A stretch of 64,000 nucleotides of DNA from Azolla caroliniana (GCA_043228905.1 JBHGNT010000009.1:5642001-5706000); one strand, 5' to 3'. Shown: positions 34,069 to 45,055, numbered from the stretch's first letter. Notes: generated by a model from the sequence alone, not told the origin. Translations and numbers: made by a program.

Positions 34069-34509
34069 GCTCTGATACCATGTTAATAATTAGGTAATTA
34101 AGCAAGGGTTAATTAGTACCTAATTATGTGATTAAGTTAAGCGGAAGATTAAGTGATATGTGTGTGTAGGTGTGTGAGAGGAAGAGGGAGAGAAGTACAC
34201 TTATGAGCAACACAAGATGGGGTATGATTAACTCTATGTTAAATTAGCATTATCATCATCAAATACCCACAATGAGGTATATATAGATCTCATGCGCAAG
34301 GGTGCACATGTGTGAGGAGAATATAGGTACAAGGGTGTAAGTCCTATATTAAATGTACTTGCGAGTGGAGGATCTAGAATATCCCACTTAAGTACAAGGT
34401 CCTATTTAAGGCGTTATAGTCAACACTTCTAACTAGATTCTATCTAGATAATTATGAAGTTACATGGTTGACTAACTAACTAAACTAACTCGAGTTTGAT
34501 CTCTCAACA
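34069..34509 (-). repeat. 5' LTR and primer site of H
   Basis: The LTR is 34081-34509. The primer site TGGTATCAGAGC (minus strand, 34069-34080) directly abuts it and exactly matches initiator tRNA-Met. Confidence 0.93.
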
Positions 34510-34760
34510 CTAATCTGCCGACTCATCCATCAATAGGTAGGTCGGTCCGACTAGTCGTCCTGGTCATCGATCATCCGGTCAACCTGACTAGCCATTTGCA
34601 TCTTTATCTCAATTAGCTCTTGTCAACTCTCCATGTCGGCTCTCTTAGAATCGACTCCTCGATTGTTGGCTCTCATCCAACCAGTCATCTTCTTCCTCTC
34701 TTCGAATGTTGACTCTCTCCAAGTAGTCAGCTCCTCCCACTAGAGGGACATATTCCTAAC
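34510..34760 (-). repeat. K 3' LTR, piece 3
   Basis: It continues from piece 2 (gactagtcgtcctggtcatcg, agagggacatattcctaaca), matching 47650-47886. A minus-strand polypurine tract (aagggggagtt) follows at 34761-34773. Confidence 0.9.
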
Positions 34761-34773
34761 AAACTCCCCCTTC

Positions 34774-35691
34774 GCTCCAATGGGGAGGGGTCCGTTATTC
34801 ATGTCCTCTGTTGACAAACTCTGAATATGTCCATCGGTAGGTTTTTTGTCAGCATGTCGGATCCATTGTCATCAGTATGGATCTTAACAAGTGCAAACTC
34901 TCCTTCGTGCACTTTCTCCCATAACCAATGATATCTCCTCTGTATATGTTTCGTTCAGGAGTGGTACGCAACATTCTTGGCTAGATGTATGGCACTCTGG
35001 CTATCACAATGAAGCAAGAACTCCCTTTGCTTCATCCCCAACTCACTAAGAAAATTTCTCATCCGGATTATCTCTTCGTCGGCCTCTACCGTTGCCATGT
35101 ACTCTGCCTCTATGGTTGACAAGGCCACAAACTTCTGTAGTCGTGACTACCACGACACGACTCCTCTTGCATAGTTCATCATGTACCCTGAAGTGGATCG
35201 ACTTGAATCTACATCCCCCGACATGTCCGAGTTGGTAAACCCTTCGAGCATGGGTTTTCCAAGACCATACCTTAGGCATACCCCTGAGGTTCCTTTTAAG
35301 TACCTGAGTATCCACTTCAACACTGTTGAGTGTTCTCTTCCTGAATTACACATGTATCAAGTTATTGTTCCCACAACAAAAGCTATGTTTGGTCTCGTGC
35401 AGACCATAGCATACATTAGACTGTCAACGGCTGAGGCATATGGTACTTTCCTCATCTCAACCTTTTCTTTCTCCCCTCTTGGGCATTGCTTTGCATTTAA
35501 CTTGCAGTTTGTCAACAACATTGAGCTGACTGGCTTTGCTTCCGACATGTTGAACCTTTCTAGGATCTTTGTCACATACTTTTGTTGTGACAACCACAAC
35601 ACTTTCTTAGTTCTATCCCGGACTATGTGCATCCCCAAGATCTATTTAGCCGATCCAAGATCTTTCATGGCAAATAATTTTCCTAGAGCTT
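34774..35691 (-). pseudogene. copia K RNase H and RT C-terminus
   Basis: Minus strand, read from 35691. It shows MGMHIVRDRTKKVLWLSQQK, the KVPYASAVDSLMYAMVCTRP block, EHSTVLKWILRYLKGTSG, SGDVDSSRSTSGYM and the RNase H end. A frameshift at about 35350 and stops break it. The upstream RT continues at 41510 after D1. Confidence 0.9.
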
Positions 35692-36042
35692 TGTTGAGAT
35701 ACAAGCTCAACATTGGTCGGACCGGTTGTGCAAGCCGAGAACCGGATTGGTTGGGATCGATCGGTTAGGCCGTACCGGTGCGTAAATTGGGTGCGTTAAC
35801 TGGTGCGCAATGAGAAGGCGTAGCGGTGCGTAAATCGCAAGGCCGTTGGAAAGATATTTCGCGTAGGAGTATATTTTGGGAGTTAGTGTAGAGCTCAGTT
35901 ATGAGCATGAGCATTGAAGTACGTGTCAATACTTCTGTTAGTCTGTATGGACTTGTATAAAAGTGCTCACTGAGCACATCCTATGTACAGACTGAGTATT
36001 ATTTTTTTGAATTGAGTTTTGTGTGCACTTTCTCTCTCTCTC

Positions 36043-36086
<44 letters not shown>

Positions 36087-36175
36087 CCCCACGTATTGTG
36101 CATATTCAAGCTCTCCATTAAACCTGTGTTTCTGTGTTCGGTTTTCTATTGCTTCCGCACGTTATTCTTTTTACA
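35692..36175 (+). repeat. 5' LTR of D1
   Basis: It begins TGTTGAGATACAAGC and ends TTTTTACA, with TATA box tataaaa at 35956-35962 and a long CT tract at 36020-36090. The primer site tggtatcagagc (36176-36187) abuts it without a spacer. Confidence 0.93.
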
Positions 36176-36277
36176 TGGTATCAGAGCACGAGGGGTGAGA
36201 ACCTCTACAGCCGACCTTAGCTCAATGAAGAAAACCTAACCTTCGTAAAAAATAGGGAAAAAAAAAAGGATAGAGGC

Positions 36278-36960
36278 ATGGCTAGCTCGCTTCCAACAGA
36301 GAAGCTCAATACAAACAACTACACGTCTTGGTCTTACAAGATGCACCAGTACTTGCTCAGGCACGGTTACTGGAGCTATGTCGACGGAGCAAATGACACA
36401 TTACCCGATTCGACACACATAGATTTCCTAGCGTGGGAACAGTTAGCGAGCAGAGTCCTCTACTGCTTCGCGTCTGGTGTGGGCGAACAACTTCTAAGCT
36501 ACATTTGGGATGCAAAAACGCCAAAAGATGCTTGGGGAAATCTGAAGAAGATTTTCGCCGCAAGCACCACAGCTAGGAAGCTTCAACTCCGACAGGAGCT
36601 GAGCAACTTATGACAACGCGACTTGCCGATGGCTGATTACACCTTGAAGATCAAAGAGATATGTGACTCCTTAGCCTCTATCGATGTGAACGTCAAGGAA
36701 GGCGAGATGGTGCAGATCTATCTCAGGGGACTGGCGTCAACGTTCGAAGCGTTCCAAACTGCTGTGTGTACACGGGAGAATACGTCGTCGTTTTTCGACC
36801 TATAGTCGATGCTCCTTATAGAGGAGAACCACGCGGGTGCATGGACAAGCACGCATGCCGACAACAAGATGTTGTACATGGAGGAAGATAGGTCCCGTGG
36901 TCGTGGCGGACGAGGCGAGTCGGTGCGCAATGGAAGCGACTGACAGGATCAAAGAAGAAG
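36278..36960 (+). pseudogene. copia D1 gag (truncated)
   Basis: It starts ATG at 36278: MASSLPTEKLNTNNYTSW, HGYWSYVDGAND, then ARKLQLRQELSNL to a TGA at 36611. The rest is in frame (YTLKIKEICDSLASIDVNV, SFFDL) to a TAG at 36801. The zinc knuckle is lost where sequence switches to an LTR fragment near 36990. D2 has the same gag with fewer stops. It is a capsid protein remnant. Confidence 0.9.
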
Positions 36961-36989
36961 GCACTGGAGTGATGCCGACAACAATTCCA

Positions 36990-37398
36990 AAAACCATGGG
37001 TGAACAGATTTCTTCACTATACAAGTGGATATACAACACAGAGATGATTACAACACTCTCTGTCGAGTGCATCAGCCGCACAGGGCTCTTCACGTCTATT
37101 GTTACACACACAGCTATGCCGCGGCTCTCACTCACACACTCTCTCTCTCTCACGCTCTCCTGCACACTACACAGTTTCCACACAATTCTTCACGCTCCTA
37201 AAAGTTTTCCCTAGTTGCATATATACTTACGCAACTTTCCGATTATTTACATACGTAGCCCTCATGTGGCGCACACTTAGACTATTTATAAATATAGTCT
37301 CCCGAGTTAGCTATACTCGGCTCCTGTTTTCCGACTCTTCGATTGTCGGCTTTTCGAACAGTCGAATCATCCTCCCACTAGAGGGACATATCCCAACA
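36990..37398 (-). repeat. K-like LTR fragment inside D1
   Basis: It resembles the K LTR (ttcactatacaa, cacagggctcttcac, CT tract, actagagggacatatcccaaca). It is diverged, so it comes from a related family. Its inner end is cut, and the D1 gag-integrase segment is missing here, so it probably marks a larger insertion that was later deleted. Confidence 0.75.
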
Positions 37399-38030
37399 AA
37401 ATCTACGACACTTCAGAGTTTTCGGTAGCATTGCGTATGTGTATGTGCCGAAGGAGAAATGGAGGATGTTGGATGCGAAAGCTGAGAAGTGTATCTTAGT
37501 CGGCTATTTGGACAAGTAGAAGGGTTATAACTGCTATAACCCCCGAACCAAACAAGCTCACGTGAGTCATGATGTTGTGTTTGACGAGTCCTTGTCCTAG
37601 TACTTGCCTCCGACTTCGAATCTAAACTCCAACTCCGGATCTCCGGATCCGAGTTCTGACGATGAGGTCAGCGAGTCTGAAGTGCCTTCGGATGAGGGTG
37701 AAATCAGGACCCTCGAAGAGAGTCCGATCTCGTTTCGGTTAGGTGGACCGAATGGACGAATGAGTCGGTTTGACCAGTCCGAAGAAGAGCCGGCGAGTAG
37801 TGGAGACTCGGTCATGCATTCCCTGCGCAAGAAGTTGAGGAGACGGCTTACGCGCAAGGAAAAAGCGAAGAAGAAGGTGTCAGATTACGACACGGATAGG
37901 ATTGAGTTAAATCGACGCGAGTCTGACTCCGAGGGAAGTGATGGCGGGTCTTCGAGAGTGAAGTCCGCGTTGGCCAAGAAAGCCTCAACATCGGCTAATG
38001 AGCAATTACGCCGATCTACCCGCTAGAAGA
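37399..38030 (+). pseudogene. copia D1 integrase C-terminus and linker
   Basis: It reads LRHFRVFGSIAYVYVPKEK and AEKCILVGYLDK, then a linker rich in serine and acidic residues (SDDEVSESEVPSDEGEI) and arginine/lysine clusters before RT. TAG codons occur near 37518, 37599 and 38025. The clean stretch 37604-38026 has no domain I know and is the usual variable spacer. Confidence 0.82.
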
Positions 38031-38650
38031 ACCCTGTTGTGCGGTTCAGATACAATGAGTACATGGCGCATCACTATGCGTACATGACCCGTGTAGCGGA
38101 AGTACATGAGCCAGACAACTACGTAGAAGCGGCGAAGGATGCGAATTGGCGGGCTGCAATGAAGGAAGAGATGCGTGCATTGACGGAAAATGAAACATGG
38201 GACTTGGTTGACGCACCGAAAGGTGTGAAGCCGATCGGATGTAGGTGTGTGTACAAGGTCAAGTACAACACCGACGGCTCGATCCACCGATACAAGGCCC
38301 CGTTAGTAGCAAAAGGCTATGCGCAGAAGCACATCATGGACTACGACGAGACCTTCACGCCTCTCGTGAAGATGACTACCATGCGTGTTCTACTAGCTGT
38401 AGCAGTGGCGAAGGGGTGGCACTTACATCAGATGGATGTAAAGAACGCGTTCCTACAAGGTGAGCTTTAGGAACAAGTGTACATGGTACAACCCCCCGGA
38501 TTTCACTTTGAAACGAACACCTCGGCGGTGTGCCAGTTGAAGAAATCCCTTTACGGACTAAAGCAAGCCTCACATGCCTGGAACGCGAAGATCACTAAAC
38601 GATTGCGTTAGATGGGCTTTGCAACGATTGACCACATGAAGCTCCAGCTT
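38031..38650 (+). pseudogene. copia D1 reverse transcriptase, active site deleted
   Basis: It starts YNEYMAHHYAYMTRVAEVHE, then ENETWDLVDAPKGVKPIGC, VAKGYAQKHIMDYDETFTPL and MDVKNAFLQGEL, a TAG at 38468, and QLKKSLYGLKQASHAW. After a TAG at 38609 the frame skips from MGFATIDH straight to [17 protein letters not shown], so about 60 residues with the catalytic YVDD box are missing. It cannot make cDNA. Confidence 0.9.
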
Positions 38651-40072
38651 GCGGCATCATTCGACATGAAGGATCTGGGGGACCTTCATTACTTCCTCGG
38701 GATTGAAGTGATCCGCACCCCCGAAGGCATACTGATCAGCCAATGGCATTAATGGTTGAGTATGCTCTTCAAATTCGGGATGGGCAACTGTAAGTCCATC
38801 TCGACTCCTCTGGATAGAACCGTCAAGCGTCGCCCCGATTCCGGAAAGGTATGCGACCCGACGAGGTTCCGACAGATAGTCGGAAGCCTTATATACTTGA
38901 CCATCACCCAGCCAGATCTCAGCTACCCGGTCGGGGTGATTAATTAGTTCATGACGCGACCTACCGAGGAGCAGCTTTAGTGTCCGCAACACATACTGCG
39001 GTATGTATGCGGCACTAAGGACCGGGGGTTACTCTATCAGACCGGTTCAGCCCCATAGTTGGTCGGCTACATCGATGCCGACTAGGCCGGCAACATCGTC
39101 GATCGCCGATCCACGTCCGGGTTCGCGTTCTCTCTTGGGAGTGCCACGATCGTGTGGAGTAGCAAGAAGCAGACGATAGTTGCGTTGTCGAGCACTGAAG
39201 CTGAGTATAGAGGAGAGGCTATCACGACATGCAAAGCCATATGGTTGAGGTGGCTACTCAATGATCTGTAGGTGGAGGTATCCGATCCAACGACAATCTA
39301 CTATGACAATCTCAGCAACATCCAGCTAGCAAAGAACCCCATCTTCCACGCCTGGACTAAGCACATTGACATGTAGTACCATTTCGTCTGTGAGTGTGTC
39401 CTCTCCGGTGAAGTCGAACTTCAGTATGTTCCGACAGATCGGCAGACCGCCGACATCTTCACCAAGCCTCTTGGTTTGGACAAGTTGCGGCAATTCTCGG
39501 GTGCGCTTGGGTTGTGTCACCTCGACGTGCCGAACTCGAGGGGGAGAGACGTCCTGAATGACCACGGAAAGGGGAGAGAAGTTCTGGAAGACCGCGACGC
39601 CGAGTCGGATGACGAATTCGATTTCGGATCGCCTGAAGAAGCCGAGGGCGGATCCGCAGAAGATTCCGAAAGCGGACATAAGGGGAGATGTCAAAAGAAA
39701 GAGCCAAATCCAACCAAGCGTGGGGCAGATGAAGCCATCAAGGGCGAGAAGACCGAAGACAAGTTGGAGACAACTAACTCAGATGAAACCGAAAACCGAT
39801 CGGAGGAAGCCGAGTCGGTTGGGATGTTTGATTCGGATACGCCGAATCATCTGAGGGCCAAGCGAAAGAGAAGGCAGCAAAAGAATTGCCAACACTGCAA
39901 CAACAACAGAGCTGAGGAGGGCCGGACGAGCAGGACAGCCGATCGGAAGTGTCGAGGCGCGCGGAATCAAACAGGTCGAGGAGTGCGAGCAATGCATGAA
40001 GCCAGAAGGAACCGGAGCGTAGAGTCGGAAGAGCAGATGGAACCTCAAGTTGAGCTTGAGGGGGAGTGTTGA
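38651..40072 (+). pseudogene. copia D1 RNase H with charged C-terminal extension
   Basis: It continues with [39 protein letters not shown], the RNase H core (RRSTSGFAFSLGSATIVWSS, ALSSTEAEY) and AWTKHIDM. Eight stops occur, nearly all TAG. After the normal end (DIFTKPLGLDKLRQF, GLCHLDVPNSRG) the frame stays open for about 175 more codons. That tail is rich in E, D, K and R, with KRKRRQQK and CQHC near 39860-39895. The frame runs through the polypurine tract (gagggggag, 40058-40066) and stops at a TGA six bases inside the 3' LTR. The tail's role is unknown. Confidence 0.87.
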
Positions 40073-40174
40073 TATACAAGCTCAACATTTGCCAGATCGG
40101 TTGTGCAAGCCGAGAACCGGATCGGTTATGCTGAACCGGTGCGTAAACCGGTGCGCAACGAGAAGGCGTAGCAG
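40067..40174 (+). repeat. 3' LTR of D1, piece 1
   Basis: It starts TGTTGATATACAAGC after the polypurine tract and matches 35692-35830 up to ggcgtagc, where S begins. Confidence 0.9.
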
Positions 40175-41201
40175 TGTCGTGAAGTACGAAAGCTTCACAT
40201 TAATAGTCTACAGTAAGATAAATACGTAATGAAAATAAAATAAACCTTTATAATGTTAATAACATACAATGATAATATTATACATTATATGTAGAGACAA
40301 AAAAAAAAATATCTATTATATTACATGGGTAAGAGAGGACTTGAACTAATAAACCCTACATTATGACACTCAAAGGTTACCATTTAGCCTATACTAATAA
40401 TTTACAAAATAATATATAATTTTTAGTATTTTATAGCCTAAACCATGTAATATAATACATGCACAAAATTACATGGGCAAAAGAGGACTTGAACCAACAA
40501 CCTCAAACCTTATATAGCATTCACACCTTACCATTTAGCCTATACTTATAATGTATATTAGTACATGTCTTGTTTTCATTCTAAGTAGTATTATATGGTT
40601 TAAACCATCAAACGTCCTACATGTGCACCATATAGCACACATGCAAGAGCCTCTCTACATGTGCGCCACATGGCCCACATGTAGAACCATCTCTTCCCTA
40701 TAAAAGGGGAAGGAAGTATAGACAAAGGGACAAAGAAATAAGATGGAAATGATTATATTGGATCTAGAGAAAGATATTTTGTAATAGAGAAAGAGAGAGA
40801 GAAAGGTATTCTTAAAAGAGGAAAGAAGAACTAGCTTGGTGGTGGTGGTCCTCAACTCGCAATGGAAGGGTGGCGGTTCGAGTCTTATACTTGTCGAGAG
40901 ATTGAAGGGAAGACTATGTTCTACCATCAAGAAAGAGAAGAGCGATTACCTTGTGAGACAAAGCTCGAAGGATCAACTATGCTCGCAATCATTTTGTAAC
41001 TCATTCATCAAATAATTATAGGTTTCTTTCATTCCTTCAAATATCATTCTATATCCCATCTTGTCATATCTTGTTCATCTTTATTTACTCTATCTCTACT
41101 CTTTCGTCTCTTTCGTCCATAATCCCAGTGATTCATTCCTCACTTTCACGATATCTTCTATCAACACAACAGTACGCTTCTAGGCAAGCCATGCCACAAC
41201 A
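40175..41201 (+). mobile_element. solo LTR S
   Basis: A 1.03-kb block TGTCGTGAAG...CACAACA interrupts the D1 3' LTR. A 6-bp hairpin (gtgaag/cttcac) follows the TGTC tip, as in A. A TATA box (tataaaagg) is at 40699. There is no coding sequence. No clean target duplication is seen (agcag and acggt flank it; the undisturbed D1 LTR has agcgg). LTR identity rests on ends, TATA box and the shared module. Confidence 0.75.
40337..40542 (-). other. two antisense tRNA-like modules in S
   Basis: Two diverged copies, 148 bp apart, on the minus strand. Module 1 has B box agttcaagtcc (40337-40347) and A box taggctaaatgg (40380-40391), 32 bp apart. Module 2 has B box ggttcaagtcc (40485-40495) and A box (40531-40542), 35 bp apart. 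They are a tandem duplication within the LTR. Confidence 0.62.
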
Positions 41202-41509
41202 ACGGTGCGTAAACCACGAGGCTGTTGGAAAGATATTCCGCGTAGGAATATATTTTGGGAGTTAGTGTAGAGCTCACTTATGTGCATTGAAGTACGTGTC
41301 AGTACTTCTGCTAGTCCGTATGGACTTGTATAAAAGTGCTCACTGAGCACATCCTTTGTACAATCTGAGTATTATTTTTTTGAATTGAGTTTTGTGTGCA
41401 CTCTCTCTCTCTGTCTCTCCCGCATACTATGTATATTATTTGAGCTCTCCATTAAACCTGCGTTTTTGTGTTCGGTTTTCTATTGCTTCCGCACGCTATT
41501 CTTTTTACA
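41202..41509 (+). repeat. 3' LTR of D1, piece 2
   Basis: It resumes at ggtgcgtaaacc and runs to CTTTTTACA, matching 35826-36175 with a shorter CT tract; then the target duplication agctt. Confidence 0.9.
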
Positions 41510-42474
41510 AGCTTTCTTCAAGCTTCTGATACTCCTTGTATCTTGACCGACTGTCAACATGTCAACTACATATAACAAGAGAATCAAGAAGTCACCTTTG
41601 TCGTACCTTTTGACGAACACACAATGATCCGTCTCTGTTTTCTGGAACCCATGCTCCACCTTGAAGAATTCGAACTTCTTGTACCATTGACATGGAGCTT
41701 GTTTCAGACCTAAACCCTAAACTTTTCTTCAGTCAACACACCAGGTTCTCTTTGTCTTTCTCCTCAAAACCTTGGGGTTGTTGGATGTAGATCTCTTCAT
41801 CCAGCTCCCCATGCAATAATGTTGTCTTTGACATCCAACTGTTCGATCTCTACGTCCATGCTGGCAGATATGCTTAGAACAATTCGGATGGATGTCATCT
41901 TCCCTACTGGTGCGAATATCTCGTTGAATTCGACACCCTTTTTCTGTTGGAACCCCTTCACCACAATGCAAGCTTTGTACCTAGGTGTTTTATCGATTTC
42001 TCCAGTCTTCACCTTATAGACCCATTTGTTTCTAAGTGATCTCTTACCTTTTGGTAATTCTACCATGTCGTAGGTGTAGTTTTCGTGCAAGGAGTCCATC
42101 TCATCTTGCATCATGGTTAGCCATTTTTCTCTTTGCTCATCAGCAACATAGCACTCTGGTTCACCTTCATCAGTCAAGAGGATGTATTGACTGGCATATG
42201 TCGTCGGTGCTCTCCTTTTTCTGAGTGGGTATCCCCTTCCACTCGTTGTCGGCTCCAGCTCGGATGTCTCTAGAAACTCTTCTCTCGGCTCGGGTTCATG
42301 TATGCCGATCGGCTGCTCAAGGTTGGATGAATTCAACTCGTATTCCTTGATCTATCTTAATACCTCTGCCGACTCAGACTCATTGTCGGTCGGTCTCTCT
42401 GAGTTTACTGACCCGGATTCAACTGTGCCAACTAGCTGTCTCCGAACAACTTTTTTAAGATTGCTTAAAGTGTG
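41510..42474 (-). pseudogene. copia K reverse transcriptase, N-terminal part
   Basis: Minus strand. A clean frame at 41797-42336 reads SGRGYPLRKRRAPTTYASQY, LHENYTYDMVELPKGK, NKWVYKVKTGEID, VVKGFQQKKGVEFNEIFAPV and DVEIEQLDVK. After a frameshift near 41810 it reads toward the active site near 41550. The D1 insertion follows. Close relative of C2. The 5' side is cut by the Penelope-like element. Confidence 0.9.
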
Positions 42475-43557
42475 CGGCACTTCATCGGGGGTTGTTTGGG
42501 GTGGACTCAAGTTTAGATCTTATTTGTATGTCTAAACATAAGTAGTGATATAGTTTTAGAAGAATAGAAAAGTGAGGGCGTGGGTGGGGGTTAGGGGAGT
42601 GTAGCTTGTTGAAGTTATCAAAAGTATTTAAACCTAATCAAAGTTTTTAGAACATATTAAAGATCATTGGGATAACTTAAGTTATTAGACACCAATAAAG
42701 TACTATTAAAACACCAATATAGAGTATTATTAAAACGGGACCACACGCTTAGATGAACGGGAGTTGTTTAAACACACGCTTAAGCAAACACATAAAAGAA
42801 AGATTATTATAAAAAAAATAAAAATAAAAATAGAAAAGAGAGATTGAGATTAAAAAATGATTATGGTTAAGAAGGGATTATGATTAAGGGGGAAGGGGTT
42901 GCTAAACAAAGTACTTAAACGAATGTTTAAACAAATATTTAGATAAGAAAACACTTGGGCAAACACTTAGCGCAAGGTTATGATTAAAAGAGAAGGGAGG
43001 GATTATGGTTAAAGAAAAGGGGTCATGGTTGAGAAGAGAATGATTATGATTAAGAGAGGAGAATATTTAAACAAATGTTTAAACAAAAAGTTAAACCTAA
43101 AAATGATTGAACAAGTACTTAAAAAAAAGGGGTTAAACAAGTATGTAATAAAAATGATTATTAAACAAGTACTTAATAGAAAATGATTAAATAAATACTT
43201 AAAAACTTAAGACAAAAAAAATTGATAAAAAAGTGATTAAACAAGTACTTAATAAAAATTTATTAAATAACTACTTAAGAACTTAAGACAAAAAATTAGA
43301 TAAGAGCAACACATAGAGGGAAAGAAAGTTTTACTATCATAAGGCAATGATCGGCAAATGCATTTCACCTCGATGGAGGCTCTTCAGTGCCCGATGTACA
43401 AATGATGAAAACTAAGCCTACTAGGTTGCTCTTTTTATAGGGAGAGGGAGGAGAGTCCTTTGTATGTGGGACATACAAAAGTGTGTACAAAGGGAAGGTA
43501 AAAGAGTGTACACAAGACTTTAGGTGGGGGTTAAGAGGGGTGAGAGTACACAAAACA
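42475..43557 (-). other. AT-rich tail of the Penelope-like insertion
   Basis: About 1.1 kb between the Penelope-like ORF and the copia RT. It lacks ORFs and holds many degenerate short repeats such as aaacaagtacttaa (43110-43280). The left border, near 42475, is set by where copia K coding similarity stops. It is probably the element's 3' UTR, but part may be unrelated. Confidence 0.45.
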
Positions 43558-44990
43558 TTAGGTGGGGGGAAAGGATGCGTGTACTAGGTGGTTTCTTAGT
43601 TTTTTACCATTTAGCCAACACGTGAGAGGGGGTGTAAGGGAACTGTATTGTGGTTGTCCTAGAATTGGTTTAAGTTTGTTTCTCACGAGCGCTCCGATTT
43701 GGAGTTTTTTGATACATGGGGAGTAACGAAGCTTAAAAACAATGGGTGGAGGTTTTTTGTTGTCGGGTTTGTTAGAAAGTAGTTGGTTTCGTATGGAGTA
43801 GGGGACGGTCGAAAAACACTTGAGTAGGAACTTCGATGGGTAGCCCCTAGCTCTTAGGCGGTCGTAGAACTTTTTGCGTAGTTCCATGTAGCCATTTTCC
43901 GAGCTCTCCCGGATAGCATACCGTTTTAGTTCTCCCGTGATGAAGCCCTTTTTGTGTGCTATGGGGTGAGAGGATTTCCACGGGAGGTACATGTAGGCAT
44001 TGAGAGGTTTTTGGTGGCATGCGGTGTCGAGGATGCTGAATTCTTTAAAGTATGGGCCTTTGAAGAAGACGACGTCCAGGATGGTGATCTCTTTAGGGGA
44101 GGTTGTTGATTCAATACGGATGTGTTGTTGTAGAGGCACGCCGTATTGGTGTAAGAAGGTGTGAAGTGTACCGGGGGAACCTTCCCAAACTCCTATGGCA
44201 TCATCGATGTAGCATTTGTAGTAGAGTAGTTGCGGTGTTTGGAAAGTTAGGTTGTCGTCCTCTAGCTGCGAAAGAAACAAGCAAGCGTAAACAACAACAA
44301 AATTGCTACCCATCGCGGTGCCTTTAATTTGTAACCAAAAAGCATTATTAAAGGAGAGAAAATTGTTTCTAAGTATAAGTTCGGCAACACTCATAATGAT
44401 TTTGGTTTTGTGTGGTGGGAAATGATGTGAAATAGATTTTTTAAAAACCAATAGACCTTCCGTGGTAGGTATACTGGGATATAGTGACACTACGTCAAAA
44501 GAAAACGTGCAAGTTTTGGGGAAGGTGTGGTGTGCTAGGTCCTTAACAAGTGTTAAGGAGTCTTTGAGGTGTTGTTTTTTAGACAATAAGACAGGATGTA
44601 GTAGATGGTGTAGCCATTTAGAGGCTCTTTCGAAAACATAATTGTTGTAGGCGCAAATAGGGCGTCCTACAACAATGGGCTTGTGGATTTTGGGGATGAT
44701 GTAGAAACGACATATCCTGAAACCATGCTTGGGTTTCTGAAGGAGGAATCTAATTTCCTCATTGGAGAGGTGGGGGGAAGCTTTCAGACATAGGTGTTCA
44801 AGTCGACTGTGGAGAGTTTCTAGGGGGACGTCTTTGACGGGGGTGTAAGTGTTTTTGTCGTTGAGCTATCTAAGGCATTCGTTAAGGTACCAATCCTTAG
44901 AGAGAATGCACGTGCCTAGATTTTTATTCGCGGGTTTAATAACTATGTCTTGATTGTTTTTGAGATTATGTAGTGCAGTTCTAAAGTTCC
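43558..44990 (-). pseudogene. Penelope-like element reverse transcriptase
   Basis: The minus-strand frame is open from about 44990 to 43558 except for one TAG at 44866-44868. N-terminal block: VIKPANKNLGTCILSKDWY. Then YIIPKIHKPIVVGRPICAY, the first catalytic aspartate in FSFDVVSLYPSIP, QIKGTAMGSNFVVVYACLF and the catalytic YIDDAIGVW. The thumb follows (PLNAYMYLPWKSSHP, then FITGELKRYAIRESSE, GYPSKFLLKCFS). This order and the KIHKP and YIDD forms are typical of Penelope-like elements, not LTR or LINE RTs. There is no GIY-YIG endonuclease after the thumb. 45000-45055 continues in another frame (NPDYRRLKAKG). Penelope-like elements are rare in plants. Confidence 0.85.
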
Positions 44991-45055
44991 TATGAGGGCG
45001 AGGTTGGATGGTGTGTCAGTTCCCTTGGCCTTAAGTCGACGGTAGTCGGGGTTAA

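Larger units (their letters stand above)
27382..34509 (-). mobile_element. copia H, with nested chromovirus G2
   Basis: LTRs of 437 bp (27382-27818) and 429 bp (34081-34509) carry an exact 5-bp target duplication ctaat (27377-27381 and 34510-34514). On the minus strand the LTR starts TGTTGAGAGATC and ends ATTATTAACA. Gag, protease and integrase remnants are present, but nearly all RT and RNase H are deleted next to the 3' LTR. The LTRs differ at about 16 positions plus an indel by eye, so it is older than G1. It sits in the K 3' LTR and holds G2. Confidence 0.93.
35692..41509 (+). mobile_element. copia D1, with solo LTR S inside
   Basis: The 5' LTR is 35692-36175; the 3' LTR is 40067-41509, split by S. 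An exact 5-bp target duplication agctt lies at 35687-35691 and 41510-41514. Gag and the second half of pol are present. The gag C-terminus, protease and most of integrase are replaced by a K-like LTR fragment at 36990-37398, and the RT active site is deleted. It is inserted in the K RT. Confidence 0.93.

Noticed and set aside
36990-37398. Solo LTR with clean insertion in D1
   Set aside because: Only one LTR end is intact and the D1 protease and integrase segment is missing at the join, so it is a deletion product.
37604-38026. Independent 140-residue acidic protein
   Set aside because: It lies in frame between D1 integrase and RT and is the usual variable linker of the polyprotein.
40175-41201. 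Exact 5-bp target duplication of S
   Set aside because: Flanks agcag and acggt do not match; a duplicated agcgg with two mutations is possible but not shown.
42540-43300. Telomeric repeats beside the Penelope-like element
   Set aside because: Only isolated ttaggg-like words occur (for example near 42590); there is no run of TTTAGGG or CCCTAAA.
44103-44327. Plus-strand ORF within the Penelope-like region
   Set aside because: It is antisense to the well-conserved RT motifs of the minus strand.
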